Below, one piece after another: positions 52,090 through 60,652 of a stretch of 64,000 bases of DNA (the first letter of the stretch is position 1; each line of letters starts with the position of its first letter). The notes beneath the pieces are model-generated. The model saw nothing but the letters and a program-made list of their open reading frames with translations. It ran no database searches and was not told where the DNA came from. Location of the stretch: contig NZ_CP019893.1 in the NCBI RefSeq assembly GCF_002156705.1, positions 496,001 to 560,000 on the forward strand, in the 5' to 3' direction. Source of the stretch: Natrarchaeobaculum aegyptiacum (GTDB taxonomy: Archaea > Halobacteriota > Halobacteria > Halobacteriales > Natrialbaceae). The position numbers and the translations under genes were made by a program.

Positions 52090-52260
52090 TCAGGGCTGGC
52101 TGGCTTCGTAGGCCTCCTCCAGGTTGGCGAGGACGCGGTGGATCGGCAGGGTGATCCCGGCCTGGCGGGCGGTGATGGCGAGTGGCATCGCGACGATGCC
52201 GGCCACGATGGCGAACTGGTACAGTGCGAACACAGTCGCGCGGTGCACGCGGGATATCAT
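52090..52260 (-). CDS. 56-residue membrane protein
   Basis: The short frame encodes MISRVHRATVFALYQFAIVA then GIVAMPLAITARQAGITLPI and a soluble tail HRVLANLEEAYEASQP. It has one hydrophobic helix with a basic start (inside) and an acidic helix at the end. A CTTATG box at 52295-52300 is about 35 bases upstream. Composition, codon bias and membrane pattern favour a real gene. It lies in the gap between psmB and the UPF0212 gene; function unknown. Confidence 0.65.
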   Translation of the reverse strand: MISRVHRATVFALYQFAIVAGIVAMPLAITARQAGITLPIHRVLANLEEAYEASQP

Positions 52261-52651
52261 CAGCGTTCAGGCGAGGCTCAGACGCAGGTCGTACATAAGC
52301 TTTCTTGCTCGAACCATCACGTCGTCTCCCTGACGGCAGAAGCAGGTCGACGCAGTCTTGCGATTCAACTCAAGTTGCAGTCACCGCAACTGGTGGTTCA
52401 CTCGAGGCGAAATCGGCATATGCAGGCAGCAATCGACGTGGACAATTCTCGTAACTTATGCGGATAATGCGGTTGTCGTCCGCGTCTGTGGCGTGACTTT
52501 CCCGTGATACTAGTTGTCGTGTCCTGTGCCCACACGATTGCACACCAGGAACTGTCCACCTCGACGGTCTGTCGCGTTCGTCGGTCTGCTGACCAGTCTG
52601 GAGCCGACGACGAACCGCAAAGCAGGAAACCCCCCGTACCGACGATCACGT
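52261..52651. other. 391-base intergenic region upstream of the UPF0212 gene
   Basis: Apart from the putative promoter of the small membrane protein on the minus strand, I see no gene, repeat or RNA signature. Frames here are Arg/Ser-rich shadows. Confidence 0.5.
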
Positions 52652-53005
52652 ATGGGAAATTATCTCGTCGCGATGGAAGCCGCGTGGCTCGTTCGTGACG
52701 TCGATGCGATCGACGACGCCATCGGCGTCGCCGTCAGCGAAGCCGGCAAGCGACTCAACAACAAGGACATGGACTACGTCGAGGTCGAAGTCGGTGCGAC
52801 GGGCTGTCCCGCTTGCGGGGAGCCGTTCGACTCCGCGTTCATCGCCGCCGACACCGCTCTCGTTGGACTGGGTCTCGAGATGGACGTCTACAACGCCGAC
52901 AGCGAGGAACACGCCTCCCGGATCGCCAAGAGCGAGGTCGGCGGGGCACTGCGGGACGTGCCGCTCTCGGTCGTCGAGATCATCGAACGCCCCGAGGACG
53001 AGTAG
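52652..53005 (+). CDS. UPF0212 (DUF555) family protein
   Basis: This 117-residue archaeal protein begins MGNYLVAMEAAWLVRDVDAI and contains one CPACGEPF zinc-knuckle-like pair plus a conserved DTALVGLGLEMDVYNADSEE segment. The family is archaeal and uncharacterised. The ATG at 52652 matches the family start; the frame stays open upstream but that sequence is unrelated. It precedes the HTH-CBS regulator by about 90 bases. Confidence 0.88.
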   Translation: MGNYLVAMEAAWLVRDVDAIDDAIGVAVSEAGKRLNNKDMDYVEVEVGATGCPACGEPFDSAFIAADTALVGLGLEMDVYNADSEEHASRIAKSEVGGALRDVPLSVVEIIERPEDE

Positions 53006-53096
53006 GCATCGCCGACGGTGATCGCCGGTCGACCGACGTTCCGGCAGATTCGGTGGCACCCACCATACTTTTGATAACCCGCGGTTATGGTCCAGT

Positions 53097-53636
53097 ATGG
53101 AACTCCCGACGCCCGCGGACCTGCGTCAGCGCCGGACCGACCTCGGGTTGACCCAGAGCGAACTCGCAGAGAAAGCCGACGTCTCCCAGCCGCTGATCGC
53201 CCGCATCGAAGGCGGCGACGTCGACCCGCGCCTATCGACGCTCCGTCGGATCGTCAACGCCCTCGAGAAGGCAGAGAGCGACGTCGTCCGTGCGGAGGAC
53301 CTCATGAACGAAGCCGTCGTGAGCGTCTCGCCGGACGAACCGGTCAGCGCCGCCGCTCGAGAGATGGAAGAGGAAGCCTACTCCCAGCTGGCGGTCATTC
53401 AGGACGGCATCCCGGTCGGCTCGATCAGTCAGGGCGACCTCGTTCACCTCGACGCCGAGGCGCGAGACGAACCCGTCGAGGAACACATGAGCGAGAGTTT
53501 CCCGACGGTCTCGAAGGACGCCACGCTCGACGAGATCGGCAACTTACTCGAGCACTACAAGGCCGTGATGATCACCGAAGCCGGCGAGACGGTCGGCATC
53601 ATTACGGAAGCCGACGTCGCGGCCAGACTCTCCTGA
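53097..53636 (+). CDS. XRE-type HTH protein with two CBS domains
   Basis: The 179-residue protein has an N-terminal Cro/C1-type HTH (TPADLRQRRTDLGLTQSELA, then DVSQPLIARIEGGDVDPRLS; residues 5-62) and a CBS pair (about 68-120 and 125-179; EDLMNEAVVSVSPDEPVSAA and EEHMSESFPTVSKDATLDEI). CBS pairs bind adenosine nucleotides, so this is probably an energy- or nucleotide-responsive regulator. It is convergent with the urt transporter operon; a TTTTGAT stretch 25 bases upstream of the ATG may be the promoter. Confidence 0.9.
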   Translation: MELPTPADLRQRRTDLGLTQSELAEKADVSQPLIARIEGGDVDPRLSTLRRIVNALEKAESDVVRAEDLMNEAVVSVSPDEPVSAAAREMEEEAYSQLAVIQDGIPVGSISQGDLVHLDAEARDEPVEEHMSESFPTVSKDATLDEIGNLLEHYKAVMITEAGETVGIITEADVAARLS

Positions 53637-53681
53637 ACGGCTGCCCGACCGACGCGCGAAAACGAGTGTGACTCGATCGCC

Positions 53682-54542
53682 TCAGACGGCGAGGTACTCC
53701 GTGACGGCCTCGCGTGACTGGAGCCGGTCGGCGTCGAGTTCGTCGACGATCGTTCCCTTGTCGATGGCGTAACACCGTTCGGCCAGGTTCTGGACCACGT
53801 GCAGGTTCTGTTCGACGAACAGGATCGTCGTTCCCAGGTCCCGGTTGACGCGCTCGAGATCCCGCGTGATGTCCTGGACGATCGACGGCTGGACGCCCTC
53901 GGAGGGTTCGTCGAGCAACAGCAGGTCGGGATTGCCGATCAGTGCCCGCCCGATCGCGAGCATCTGTTGCTGGCCGCCCGAGAGCGTTCCCGCTTTCTGT
54001 GTGGACCGCTCCTCGAGGATCGGGAAGTACTCGTAGACGTCGTCGTAGCGGAAGTCCGAATCGTCCTCGTTGATCGTCTCCCCCATCCGCAGATTTTCCC
54101 TGACGGTGAGTTCGGGAAAGACGTCCCGGCCCTGCGGGATGTAGCCCATCCCCCGTCTCGCGCGTTCGTCCGCACCGACCCACGTGCCGGCTGGCGTGGA
54201 CGTTCCCAGTGCGTCTGCAATTCGGCCGCCGAGGCCGCCGCGATCGGCGTCGGTCGTCGCCGCCTCGGTCGCGTCGACGACGACGTCGCCGTCGAAGACG
54301 ATTCGGCCGTCGGCTGCCTCGAGCAGGCCCATGATAGCTTTCACGAGCGTGGTCTTGCCGACGCCGTTTTTCCCCATGATACCGACGATCTCTCCCTCTT
54401 CGACGGTCACGTCGACGTCCCGGAGGATCGGCGTCTTGCCGTAGGAGACGGCGAGGTCGTCGATCTCGAGCATCGCCGCGTCGCTCGGCGTTGCTCCGGA
54501 TTCCTGTCCTCCGACAGCGGTATCGGCGCTGGTTTCGGTCAT
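53682..54542 (-). CDS. urtE: urea-type ABC transporter ATPase UrtE
   Basis: The 286-residue LivF-like ATPase has Walker A GKNGVGKTT, signature LSGGQQQMLAIGRAL and Walker B PDLLLLDEPSEGVQP. It contains an extra ~45-residue segment (about 105-150, ATEAATTDADRGGLGGRIAD..) between Walker A and the signature that is not in typical 230-residue UrtE. It is the last gene of urtABCDE; its ATG overlaps the urtD stop (ATGA). Family alone cannot separate urea, amide and branched-chain amino acid transport, but the nearby urease genes favour urea. Confidence 0.88.
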   Translation of the reverse strand: MTETSADTAVGGQESGATPSDAAMLEIDDLAVSYGKTPILRDVDVTVEEGEIVGIMGKNGVGKTTLVKAIMGLLEAADGRIVFDGDVVVDATEAATTDADRGGLGGRIADALGTSTPAGTWVGADERARRGMGYIPQGRDVFPELTVRENLRMGETINEDDSDFRYDDVYEYFPILEERSTQKAGTLSGGQQQMLAIGRALIGNPDLLLLDEPSEGVQPSIVQDITRDLERVNRDLGTTILFVEQNLHVVQNLAERCYAIDKGTIVDELDADRLQSREAVTEYLAV

Positions 54543-55318
54543 TGTTCTTCACCCAGGTAAATTCGCTTGACGTCCGGATCGTCTCGAACCTCGTCGATCG
54601 TCCCTTCGGTGAAGATGGCTCCCTGGTGGAGCACGGTCACCCGGTCGGCGATCGTCTCGACGAAGTCGATGTCGTGTTCGATCACGATGAACGCGACGTC
54701 GTCCTCGTCGTTGATCGTCCGTAACAGCTCGGCGATCTCGCGGGTCTCCTCGACGGAGAGGCCAGCGACGGGTTCGTCGAGCAACATCAGCTTCGGCTCG
54801 AGGGTCATTGCCATGGCAATCTCGAGTCGCTGTTGCTGGCCGTGTGAGAGGTTCGACGCCGTCTCGTCGGCCGTCTCCGCGAGGTGGAATCGGTCGAGGA
54901 TTTCGGCCGTTCGGCGGTCGAATTCCGACGGTTGTTCGACCCGCTGGAGCGGGATTCGCAGGTTCTCACGGACGCTCAGGTCCGGGTAGATACTCGGAAC
55001 CTGGAACTTGATACTGATCCCGCGTGAGACCCGTTCGTGGGACGCCAGGTCCGTGATCTCCTCGCCGTCGTAGTAGATCGTTCCGGCGGTCGGCTCGAGG
55101 CGGCCGGTGAGCAGTTTGAGGAACGTGCTCTTGCCGGCACCGTTCGGCCCGATCAGACAGCGGAGTTCGCCTTCTTCGATGCCGAAATCGACGTCGTCGG
55201 TCGCGGTGAGGCCGCCGAATTGCTTGCGCAGGTCCCGCGTCTGGAGGATCGTGTCCGTCCCGACGCCGGTCTCGGCGACCGCGGGTGACTCCTTGACGGT
55301 CGGATCGCTCGTCGCCAT
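54539..55318 (-). CDS. urtD: urea-type ABC transporter ATPase UrtD
   Basis: The 259-residue LivG-like ATPase has Walker A GPNGAGKSTFLKLL, signature NLSHGQQQRLEIAMAM (GQQQ variant typical of UrtD) and Walker B KLMLLDEPVAGLS, plus the H-loop region FIVIEHDIDFVE. The N-terminal 30 residues are polar. The gene overlaps urtC by one base (TGATG) and urtE by four bases. Confidence 0.9.
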   Translation of the reverse strand: MATSDPTVKESPAVAETGVGTDTILQTRDLRKQFGGLTATDDVDFGIEEGELRCLIGPNGAGKSTFLKLLTGRLEPTAGTIYYDGEEITDLASHERVSRGISIKFQVPSIYPDLSVRENLRIPLQRVEQPSEFDRRTAEILDRFHLAETADETASNLSHGQQQRLEIAMAMTLEPKLMLLDEPVAGLSVEETREIAELLRTINDEDDVAFIVIEHDIDFVETIADRVTVLHQGAIFTEGTIDEVRDDPDVKRIYLGEEQ

Positions 55319-56412
55319 CAGTCGCTCACCTCCTCGGTTGCGGTCGGTGGCTCTGCGGGCTCACCGCCCCCGCGGTTTCGCAGGTAATCGACGGCGTCGC
55401 CGACCCGCGGCGCGATGCCATCCGGCATCGCGAGGATCACGATCACGAGCAGCGAGCCGACGACGACGAGCGCCCACTCGCCGGTGAGCCCGATCTGGAT
55501 CCGCTGGATGACGACGGCGGCAGCGATCGTGCCGACGAACGACTCGCGGCCGCCGATGCTGGCCCAGATGACCGGCATCGCCGCGGCGGTGATCGCGAAC
55601 TCGCTGGGGTCGATGTAGTTCCCCCAGGTGACGAACAGGACACCGCTGAGTCCGGCGAGCGCACCACCGATCGTGAACGTGGCGAACTTGATGAACGTCG
55701 TGTTGTAGCCGAACATCTCGGTGCGGGCTTCGTCCTCGCGAGTGGCGACCATCGCGTAGCCGAACTGGCTGTTGACCAGCGCGCGAAGGCCGAGGACGGT
55801 CGCGACGAGCACGAGCAGCGTCACGTAGTAGTGCATCGCGCCGGCGAACTCGAGCCCGGCCGTCCCGAACCCGATCGCGAGATCGGGAACGCCGACCATC
55901 CCGTTGAAGCCGCCGAGGGCAGCCTCGCCGATCGCCCACTGGCTTCCGGCCGTCTGGCCCATGAAGGTGTGCAACACGAGCGCGACGACGAGCGTGATGA
56001 TCGTCACGTAGACGTCGCGAACGCCGCCGTAGAACATGAAGTATCCCAGCAGGGCGGCGAGCAGCGTCGCCACGGCGACGCCGGTGAGAACGCCGAGGGT
56101 CGCTCCCGTGTACGAGGCGAGGTTGATCGAAACGATTCCGAACGCGTAGCCGGCGACGCCGAAGAACGCGACCTGGCCGAAACTGAGGATTCCACAGAAC
56201 CCCCAGATGAACGCCAGACTCACCCCCAGCAGCCCGTAGACGAGGTACACCGACGTGGACTCGGCGGCGTAGGCACCGAACAACACGGGGTAGACCGCGA
56301 GCAGGGCGGTTCCCAGTACGAAACTCAGCCAGAACCGTCGCGAGTTGCCGATCGTGTTCGGCCCCTCGAACGGCCCGCGAAGTCTCGCCTCGAGTGACGG
56401 TTTCTCGCTCAT
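55318..56412 (-). CDS. urtC: urea-type ABC transporter permease UrtC
   Basis: This 364-residue LivM-like permease has about ten hydrophobic segments and the conserved GFNGMVGVPDL and SQFGYAMVATREDEARTEMF loop (EAA-like). The C-terminal segment YLRNRGGGEPAEPPTATEEV is polar. The ATG at 56412 overlaps the urtB stop (ATGA). Confidence 0.88.
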   Translation of the reverse strand: MSEKPSLEARLRGPFEGPNTIGNSRRFWLSFVLGTALLAVYPVLFGAYAAESTSVYLVYGLLGVSLAFIWGFCGILSFGQVAFFGVAGYAFGIVSINLASYTGATLGVLTGVAVATLLAALLGYFMFYGGVRDVYVTIITLVVALVLHTFMGQTAGSQWAIGEAALGGFNGMVGVPDLAIGFGTAGLEFAGAMHYYVTLLVLVATVLGLRALVNSQFGYAMVATREDEARTEMFGYNTTFIKFATFTIGGALAGLSGVLFVTWGNYIDPSEFAITAAAMPVIWASIGGRESFVGTIAAAVVIQRIQIGLTGEWALVVVGSLLVIVILAMPDGIAPRVGDAVDYLRNRGGGEPAEPPTATEEVSD

Positions 56413-57299
56413 TCTGCTCGCCTCCACTTTTCACGCAGGTCCTCGAGCAGGCCGGTGATTCCGTCGGGCAGGACGCGAATGGCGACGATCGCCGTCAGGA
56501 GCAGGAACACGGTTCCGATGAACTGCCCGCCGAGGTTGGTGAATACGGCGTCGACCAGCCCGAGCAGGCCGCCAGCGAGCGGCGTGCCGAGGATGACCGA
56601 CGGCCCGCCGACGACGACCGCGACGAACGCTTCGACGAGGAAACCCGTGCCGAGCTCCGGCGACATCGTGATCGTCGGCGCGTACAGCGCGCCGGTGAGG
56701 CCGGCCAGCGCCGAGCCGATCGCGAACGTCGAGAGGTACATCCGGTCGGTGTCGACGCCCATGCTGCGTGCGGTTTCTTCGTCCTGGATCGTTGCCCGTG
56801 CCCGAACCCCGAAGTCGGTTCGAGTGAACAGCACGTAGAGCCCGACGAGCGTGGCGATCGCACACGTCGCGAGGACGACGCTTCGGTAGGTCGAGTACGA
56901 GTACGGCCCGTAGCTGATACCCCCGAAAGGCGTCCCGATCTGCTCCAGCGAGTTCCCGAAGACGATCCGGGTGAGCTGAATCACCACGAGGCTGATCCCG
57001 AAGGTGACGACCATCGAGTCGAGCAACCGACCGTACAGCCGGTGGATGATGGTCCGCTCGAGGACGATCCCGAAGATGGTCGTCGCGACGACGCCGGCGA
57101 CCATCGCGAGCGGTAACGGCAACCCGGCGTGAAACGACAGCGTCGTCGCGTAGGCCCCGACGAGAATGAACTCACCGTGGGCGAGGTTGATGATTCCCAT
57201 CATCCCGAAGATGATGGCCAGCCCCGCTGTCGCGAGCACGATGAACGCGAAGCTATCGAGGAACTGGAAGCCGAGGTTCAGTAGTTCGTAGATGGCCAT
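56409..57299 (-). CDS. urtB: urea-type ABC transporter permease UrtB
   Basis: This 296-residue LivH-like permease has membrane segments with MMGIINLAHGEFILVGAYAT (typical NLAHGE motif), DFGVRARATIQDEETARSMG (coupling loop) and a final FIGTVFLLLTAIVAIRVLPD helix. It starts one base before the urtA stop codon region, so urtA and urtB are consecutive in one operon. Confidence 0.9.
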   Translation of the reverse strand: MAIYELLNLGFQFLDSFAFIVLATAGLAIIFGMMGIINLAHGEFILVGAYATTLSFHAGLPLPLAMVAGVVATTIFGIVLERTIIHRLYGRLLDSMVVTFGISLVVIQLTRIVFGNSLEQIGTPFGGISYGPYSYSTYRSVVLATCAIATLVGLYVLFTRTDFGVRARATIQDEETARSMGVDTDRMYLSTFAIGSALAGLTGALYAPTITMSPELGTGFLVEAFVAVVVGGPSVILGTPLAGGLLGLVDAVFTNLGGQFIGTVFLLLTAIVAIRVLPDGITGLLEDLREKWRRAE

Positions 57300-57300
57300 G

Positions 57301-58566
57301 TTAGATCTCGTCGTAGAACTCTTCGGGCGTGTACTGGGTTTGCTCGGGCTCGCTCGTCAGGTCACAGCCGACCTCGTGGAGGAAGGTTGGTTCGATGTAC
57401 TGTTCCTCGTCGAAGGTAAGCTCGTGGTTCTCGTCGGCGTGGCCGATTCGCATGTGGTGGGTCATATGGTGGGTTGCCGGATCGAGTTCGATCGTTCCCT
57501 CGGGGGCGTCGACCTCCATCCCGCTCTCGAGTTCGGCGATGACCTCCTCCTGGTCGAACGTCCCGGCCGCTTCGACGGCCTCGGCCCACATGTGGACCGA
57601 GAAGTAGTTGTTCTGGGCCTCCTGGTTGAGGTAGGGGGCATCCGGGAACATCTCGTAGAAGTCGTCGACGAACGCCTGTGCTGGGTCGGTCTCGAGTTCC
57701 TCCATGAAGTTGACGCCGACGTACATGTCCTCGAGTGCGGGCGGGTCGAGACGGAGGTGCTCGTACCCCTGGGCCATCGTCGTCGAGGAGGCCATCGGGA
57801 CGTCGAGTCCGGTGTCGGCACGCTGCTGGTAGAAGTTCGTGTGGGCGTCCCCGACCAGCATCGAGGCGACGAAATCGGGGTCTTCGCCCTGAATGTTGTT
57901 GATCGTCGACCCGAAGTCGGTCTCCCCGAGCGGGATGTACTCTTCGCCGAGCACCTCGGCGTCGTTCTCTTCGGCCAGCATCCGTACCCACTGACCGGAG
58001 ATCTGCCCGAAGTTGTAGTCGGCGGCGATGGTGTAGATCCGCGGGCCGTACTCCTCGATCATGTACGGGATCACGGCACCGAGTTGCTGGCGTGCGGTCG
58101 CCCCCATCGCGAACGTCGTCCGGTCACAGACGCCGCCCTCGTACTGGGTCGTGTAGAAGTACAGCTGCTCTTCGTCGTTGACGATCGGCCGAATCGCCTC
58201 GCGAGTCGCGCTCGAGTAGCCAGCCCAGAGGGCGTCGACGTTCTCGCTGTTGATCGCCTCGCGAGTGAGTTCCTGGTAGCGCTGGTTGTCGGATTGCGGA
58301 TCGGGATCGTACACCTCGATCTCTTCCCCCAGCACCCCGCCGGCTTCGTTGAGCTCTTCGATGGCGAGCAACGACGCCTGCCACTTCGACTCGCCGACCA
58401 GCGCGAACTCGCCCGAGCGATCCTCGAGCACGCCGATCGTCACTGCGCCGTCGTCGTCGCCGTCGCCGACGACCCCTCCTTCGGAGAGACAGCCCGCGAA
58501 CGCCGTGATGGCCGCCCCACCACTGGCCGCGAGGACGCCCCTGCGAGAGACAGTCGGTCGCGTCAT
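57301..58566 (-). CDS. urtA: urea/amide-binding lipoprotein UrtA
   Basis: The 421-residue solute-binding protein starts MTRPTVSRRGVLAASGGAAI, with a Tat motif (SRRGVLAA) and a lipobox (FAGC), so it is exported folded and lipid-anchored. The body is a type I periplasmic fold (VTIGVLEDRSGEFALVGESK; YTTQYEGGVCDRTTFAMG; IAADYNFGQISGQWVRML; HMTHHMRIGHADENHELTF), typical of UrtA/amide-binding proteins. The ATG at 58566 is favoured because the Tat signal then lies at the very start; an upstream start at 58593 is possible. Confidence 0.9.
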   Translation of the reverse strand: MTRPTVSRRGVLAASGGAAITAFAGCLSEGGVVGDGDDDGAVTIGVLEDRSGEFALVGESKWQASLLAIEELNEAGGVLGEEIEVYDPDPQSDNQRYQELTREAINSENVDALWAGYSSATREAIRPIVNDEEQLYFYTTQYEGGVCDRTTFAMGATARQQLGAVIPYMIEEYGPRIYTIAADYNFGQISGQWVRMLAEENDAEVLGEEYIPLGETDFGSTINNIQGEDPDFVASMLVGDAHTNFYQQRADTGLDVPMASSTTMAQGYEHLRLDPPALEDMYVGVNFMEELETDPAQAFVDDFYEMFPDAPYLNQEAQNNYFSVHMWAEAVEAAGTFDQEEVIAELESGMEVDAPEGTIELDPATHHMTHHMRIGHADENHELTFDEEQYIEPTFLHEVGCDLTSEPEQTQYTPEEFYDEI

Positions 58567-59100
58567 TGCGCCCCACCACTGACGAAAGAACAATCTTCGT
58601 GTTTGTCAGCCATTTCCCCGGAATAGATCGATGTTTGTCCGTTCATCGGCTACAGCATTCGAAAAGAGAGTAGATATAAAAGGGTTGCTTCAAGGAAATT
58701 CATTCTATTGGGGGCTCTACAGGGGAGAATAATCGAAGATTATGACGGTATATTCGATTTAATTCTGGTCGTTCGTCGAATCCTAGGGGGTGTGGCCGTC
58801 CACCAGCCATCGTCTCCGGGTGACCTTCCCAGCACGATGGCCCGAGTGAGGCCCCCTCTCGGGGAATCAGACGTTGCGGGGCCGACGAGAATCTCGTTTC
58901 GAGTCGAGGGATATCCCCACGTACGGGAATCATCGACGTTCGTATCCAGCTTCGTCCCGCTCTCGAACGTGCGCGGCGATTGGACATACAACCATTCATT
59001 CGACGTATGGGTAACGATATGGCTGTTGATGTCCGGTATCGTAGAGCGATTGCTGCCAGTAACGAAGCATATATTGGACGGGCAAGGTACACTCGAGACG
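58567..59100. other. 534-base divergent region between urtA and the ZnuA-like gene
   Basis: AT-rich for this genome. On the minus strand a TTTTATATC stretch (58671-58681) may be the urt promoter, with a leader of 80 or more bases. On the plus strand a CATATATT box at 59068-59075 lies about 29 bases upstream of the ZnuA-like ATG. No gene is supported; the frame that stays open upstream of 59101 is not conserved-looking. Confidence 0.5.
59068..59075 (+). promoter_or_regulatory. TATA-like box of the ZnuA-like gene
   Basis: CATATATT centred about 29 bases before the ATG at 59101, consistent with a leaderless transcript, and rejects the longer frame from 58708. Confidence 0.5.
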
Positions 59101-60552
59101 ATGACACTCACGCGACGACGGATTCTTCTCGGAACCGGCGGCCTCGCCGCCGGCCTCGCCGGCTGTCTCGACGACCGTGGACAGGGAGGTGCTGAGACCT
59201 GGGCGACTGCGTCCTTTTTCACGCTCTCTGAGTTCACGCGGGCCGTCACCGGCGACCTGCATACAGTCGAGAACGCGGTCCCGTCAGGCGAGCACGGCCA
59301 CGAGTGGGAGCCGCCGATCGACATGCTCCCGCGGGTCGTCGAATCGGACGTCTTCGTCTACATCGGAACCGAGGGATTCCAGCCGTGGGTCGACGACGCC
59401 CTCGACCAGATCGAGACCTACTACGCAGACGACGTCAGCCTGGTCGACGCCGCCAAAGGGATCGAACTGCTCGAGTACGATGGGGACGGCCACGGTCACG
59501 ACCACGACCACGGTCACACGCACGACCACGACCACGGTCACACGCACGACCACGACCACGGCGATGCGGAACCGTCGCTCGAGGTCCGCAACATCGAGCT
59601 AATCGACCGCTCGGCGGGCCAGCCGGTCGTCGACGCCCACGCGGACCACTGGCACGGCGAGCCGCTCGTGATCCCCACGGAGGGAACGCTCTCCATCGGA
59701 GCGGCCGCGGAAACGGACGACGGCCCGGTCGAGATCGGTCCGCCGGGCTACGCCCTCGAGGCGCGAATCGTCGACGGTCCCGACGGACTCGAGATCGACG
59801 CTCACGGCGACCACCTGCACGTCTCCGGAGACGAGGCCGGCGACGGGGCAGTGATCGTCCAGCTAGTCGACGACGACGCGGTCGTCTGGGAAGCGCCACC
59901 GCTCGAGGTGGTAGTCGGGGACGGCGACGAGGAGGCTGGTTCCGACGATGGTCACGGTCACGGGGACGATCACGAACACGAAGACGACGGTCACGGCCAC
60001 TCCCACGGGGAGTACGACGCCAAGTTCTTCTCGGACCCCATCCTGGCACAGGAGGGCGTCAGGAACATCCGTGACGACCTGATAGCGATCGACCCGGACA
60101 ACGCGGCCGCCTACGAGGAGAACGCGGCCGCCTACGTCGAGGAACTCGAGGCCCTCCACGAGGAGTTCGCGTCGGCGCTCGAAGACCGTGAGCACGACCA
60201 CGTCGTCCTCGCGGGCCACGACTCGTTCCAGTACCTCGCAGAACGGTACGGGCTCGAAATCCACACGCCGGTCGGCCTCTCGCCCGACGATACCCCGAGC
60301 GGCCGTGACGTCGCAGCTACAGTGGACTTCGTCGAGGAACACGGCCTCGAGTACGTCCTCTGGGATTACTTCGACGGTCCGGACGTCGCCGAACAGATCG
60401 CCGCGGAGGCCGACACCGTGACCGACACGATCATGGTCTCGCCCGCGGAAAGCGTCGTCGAAGAATGGGTCGAGGCGGGCCACGGCGACTTCATCGGCCA
60501 GCTCCGCGAAATCACTCTCCCCGCGTTCGAGACGGCCCTCGGCGCGCGGTGA
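59101..60552 (+). CDS. ZnuA-like metal-binding lipoprotein with inserted domain
   Basis: The 483-residue protein has a Tat/lipobox signal (RRRILLGTGGLAAGLAGC) and cluster 9 metal-binding segments: H67 in SGEHGHEWEP and the later AGHDSFQYLAERYGL. The canonical DPHxWxDP motif reads DAKFFSDP, with K308 in place of the ligand histidine. Two His-rich stretches (about 130-153 and 284-303) flank an inserted domain (155-273) that contains DAHADHWHG and DAHGDHLH. It binds and delivers a metal (Zn, Mn or Ni) to the permease at 60653. No ATPase gene lies between or beside them. Confidence 0.85.
   Translation: MTLTRRRILLGTGGLAAGLAGCLDDRGQGGAETWATASFFTLSEFTRAVTGDLHTVENAVPSGEHGHEWEPPIDMLPRVVESDVFVYIGTEGFQPWVDDALDQIETYYADDVSLVDAAKGIELLEYDGDGHGHDHDHGHTHDHDHGHTHDHDHGDAEPSLEVRNIELIDRSAGQPVVDAHADHWHGEPLVIPTEGTLSIGAAAETDDGPVEIGPPGYALEARIVDGPDGLEIDAHGDHLHVSGDEAGDGAVIVQLVDDDAVVWEAPPLEVVVGDGDEEAGSDDGHGHGDDHEHEDDGHGHSHGEYDAKFFSDPILAQEGVRNIRDDLIAIDPDNAAAYEENAAAYVEELEALHEEFASALEDREHDHVVLAGHDSFQYLAERYGLEIHTPVGLSPDDTPSGRDVAATVDFVEEHGLEYVLWDYFDGPDVAEQIAAEADTVTDTIMVSPAESVVEEWVEAGHGDFIGQLREITLPAFETALGAR
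59497..59561 (+). repeat. 24-bp tandem repeats encoding the His-rich segment
   Basis: Two identical 24-base units (59497-59520 and 59521-59544) and a 17-base partial third encode HDHDHGHT repeats. Such a repeat can change length by slippage and alter metal-buffering capacity of the protein. Confidence 0.85.
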
Positions 60553-60652
60553 CCCGGGGTAGTCGCGTCGCTCGTCTCACTCGACCTGCTCGAGTCGGAC
60601 CGACGACGATCGGCCGGGATCGTCGTGGACCGTCCCGGTCGCAGGAGGGACG

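Noticed and set aside
58708-59100. 131-codon N-terminal extension of the ZnuA-like protein
   Set aside because: The Tat/lipobox signal starts at 59101 and a TATA-like box lies 29 bases upstream of it, so the extension is not translated.
59497-59561. Tandem repeats considered as a CRISPR array
   Set aside because: Units are directly adjacent without spacers and encode in-frame HDHDHGHT repeats.
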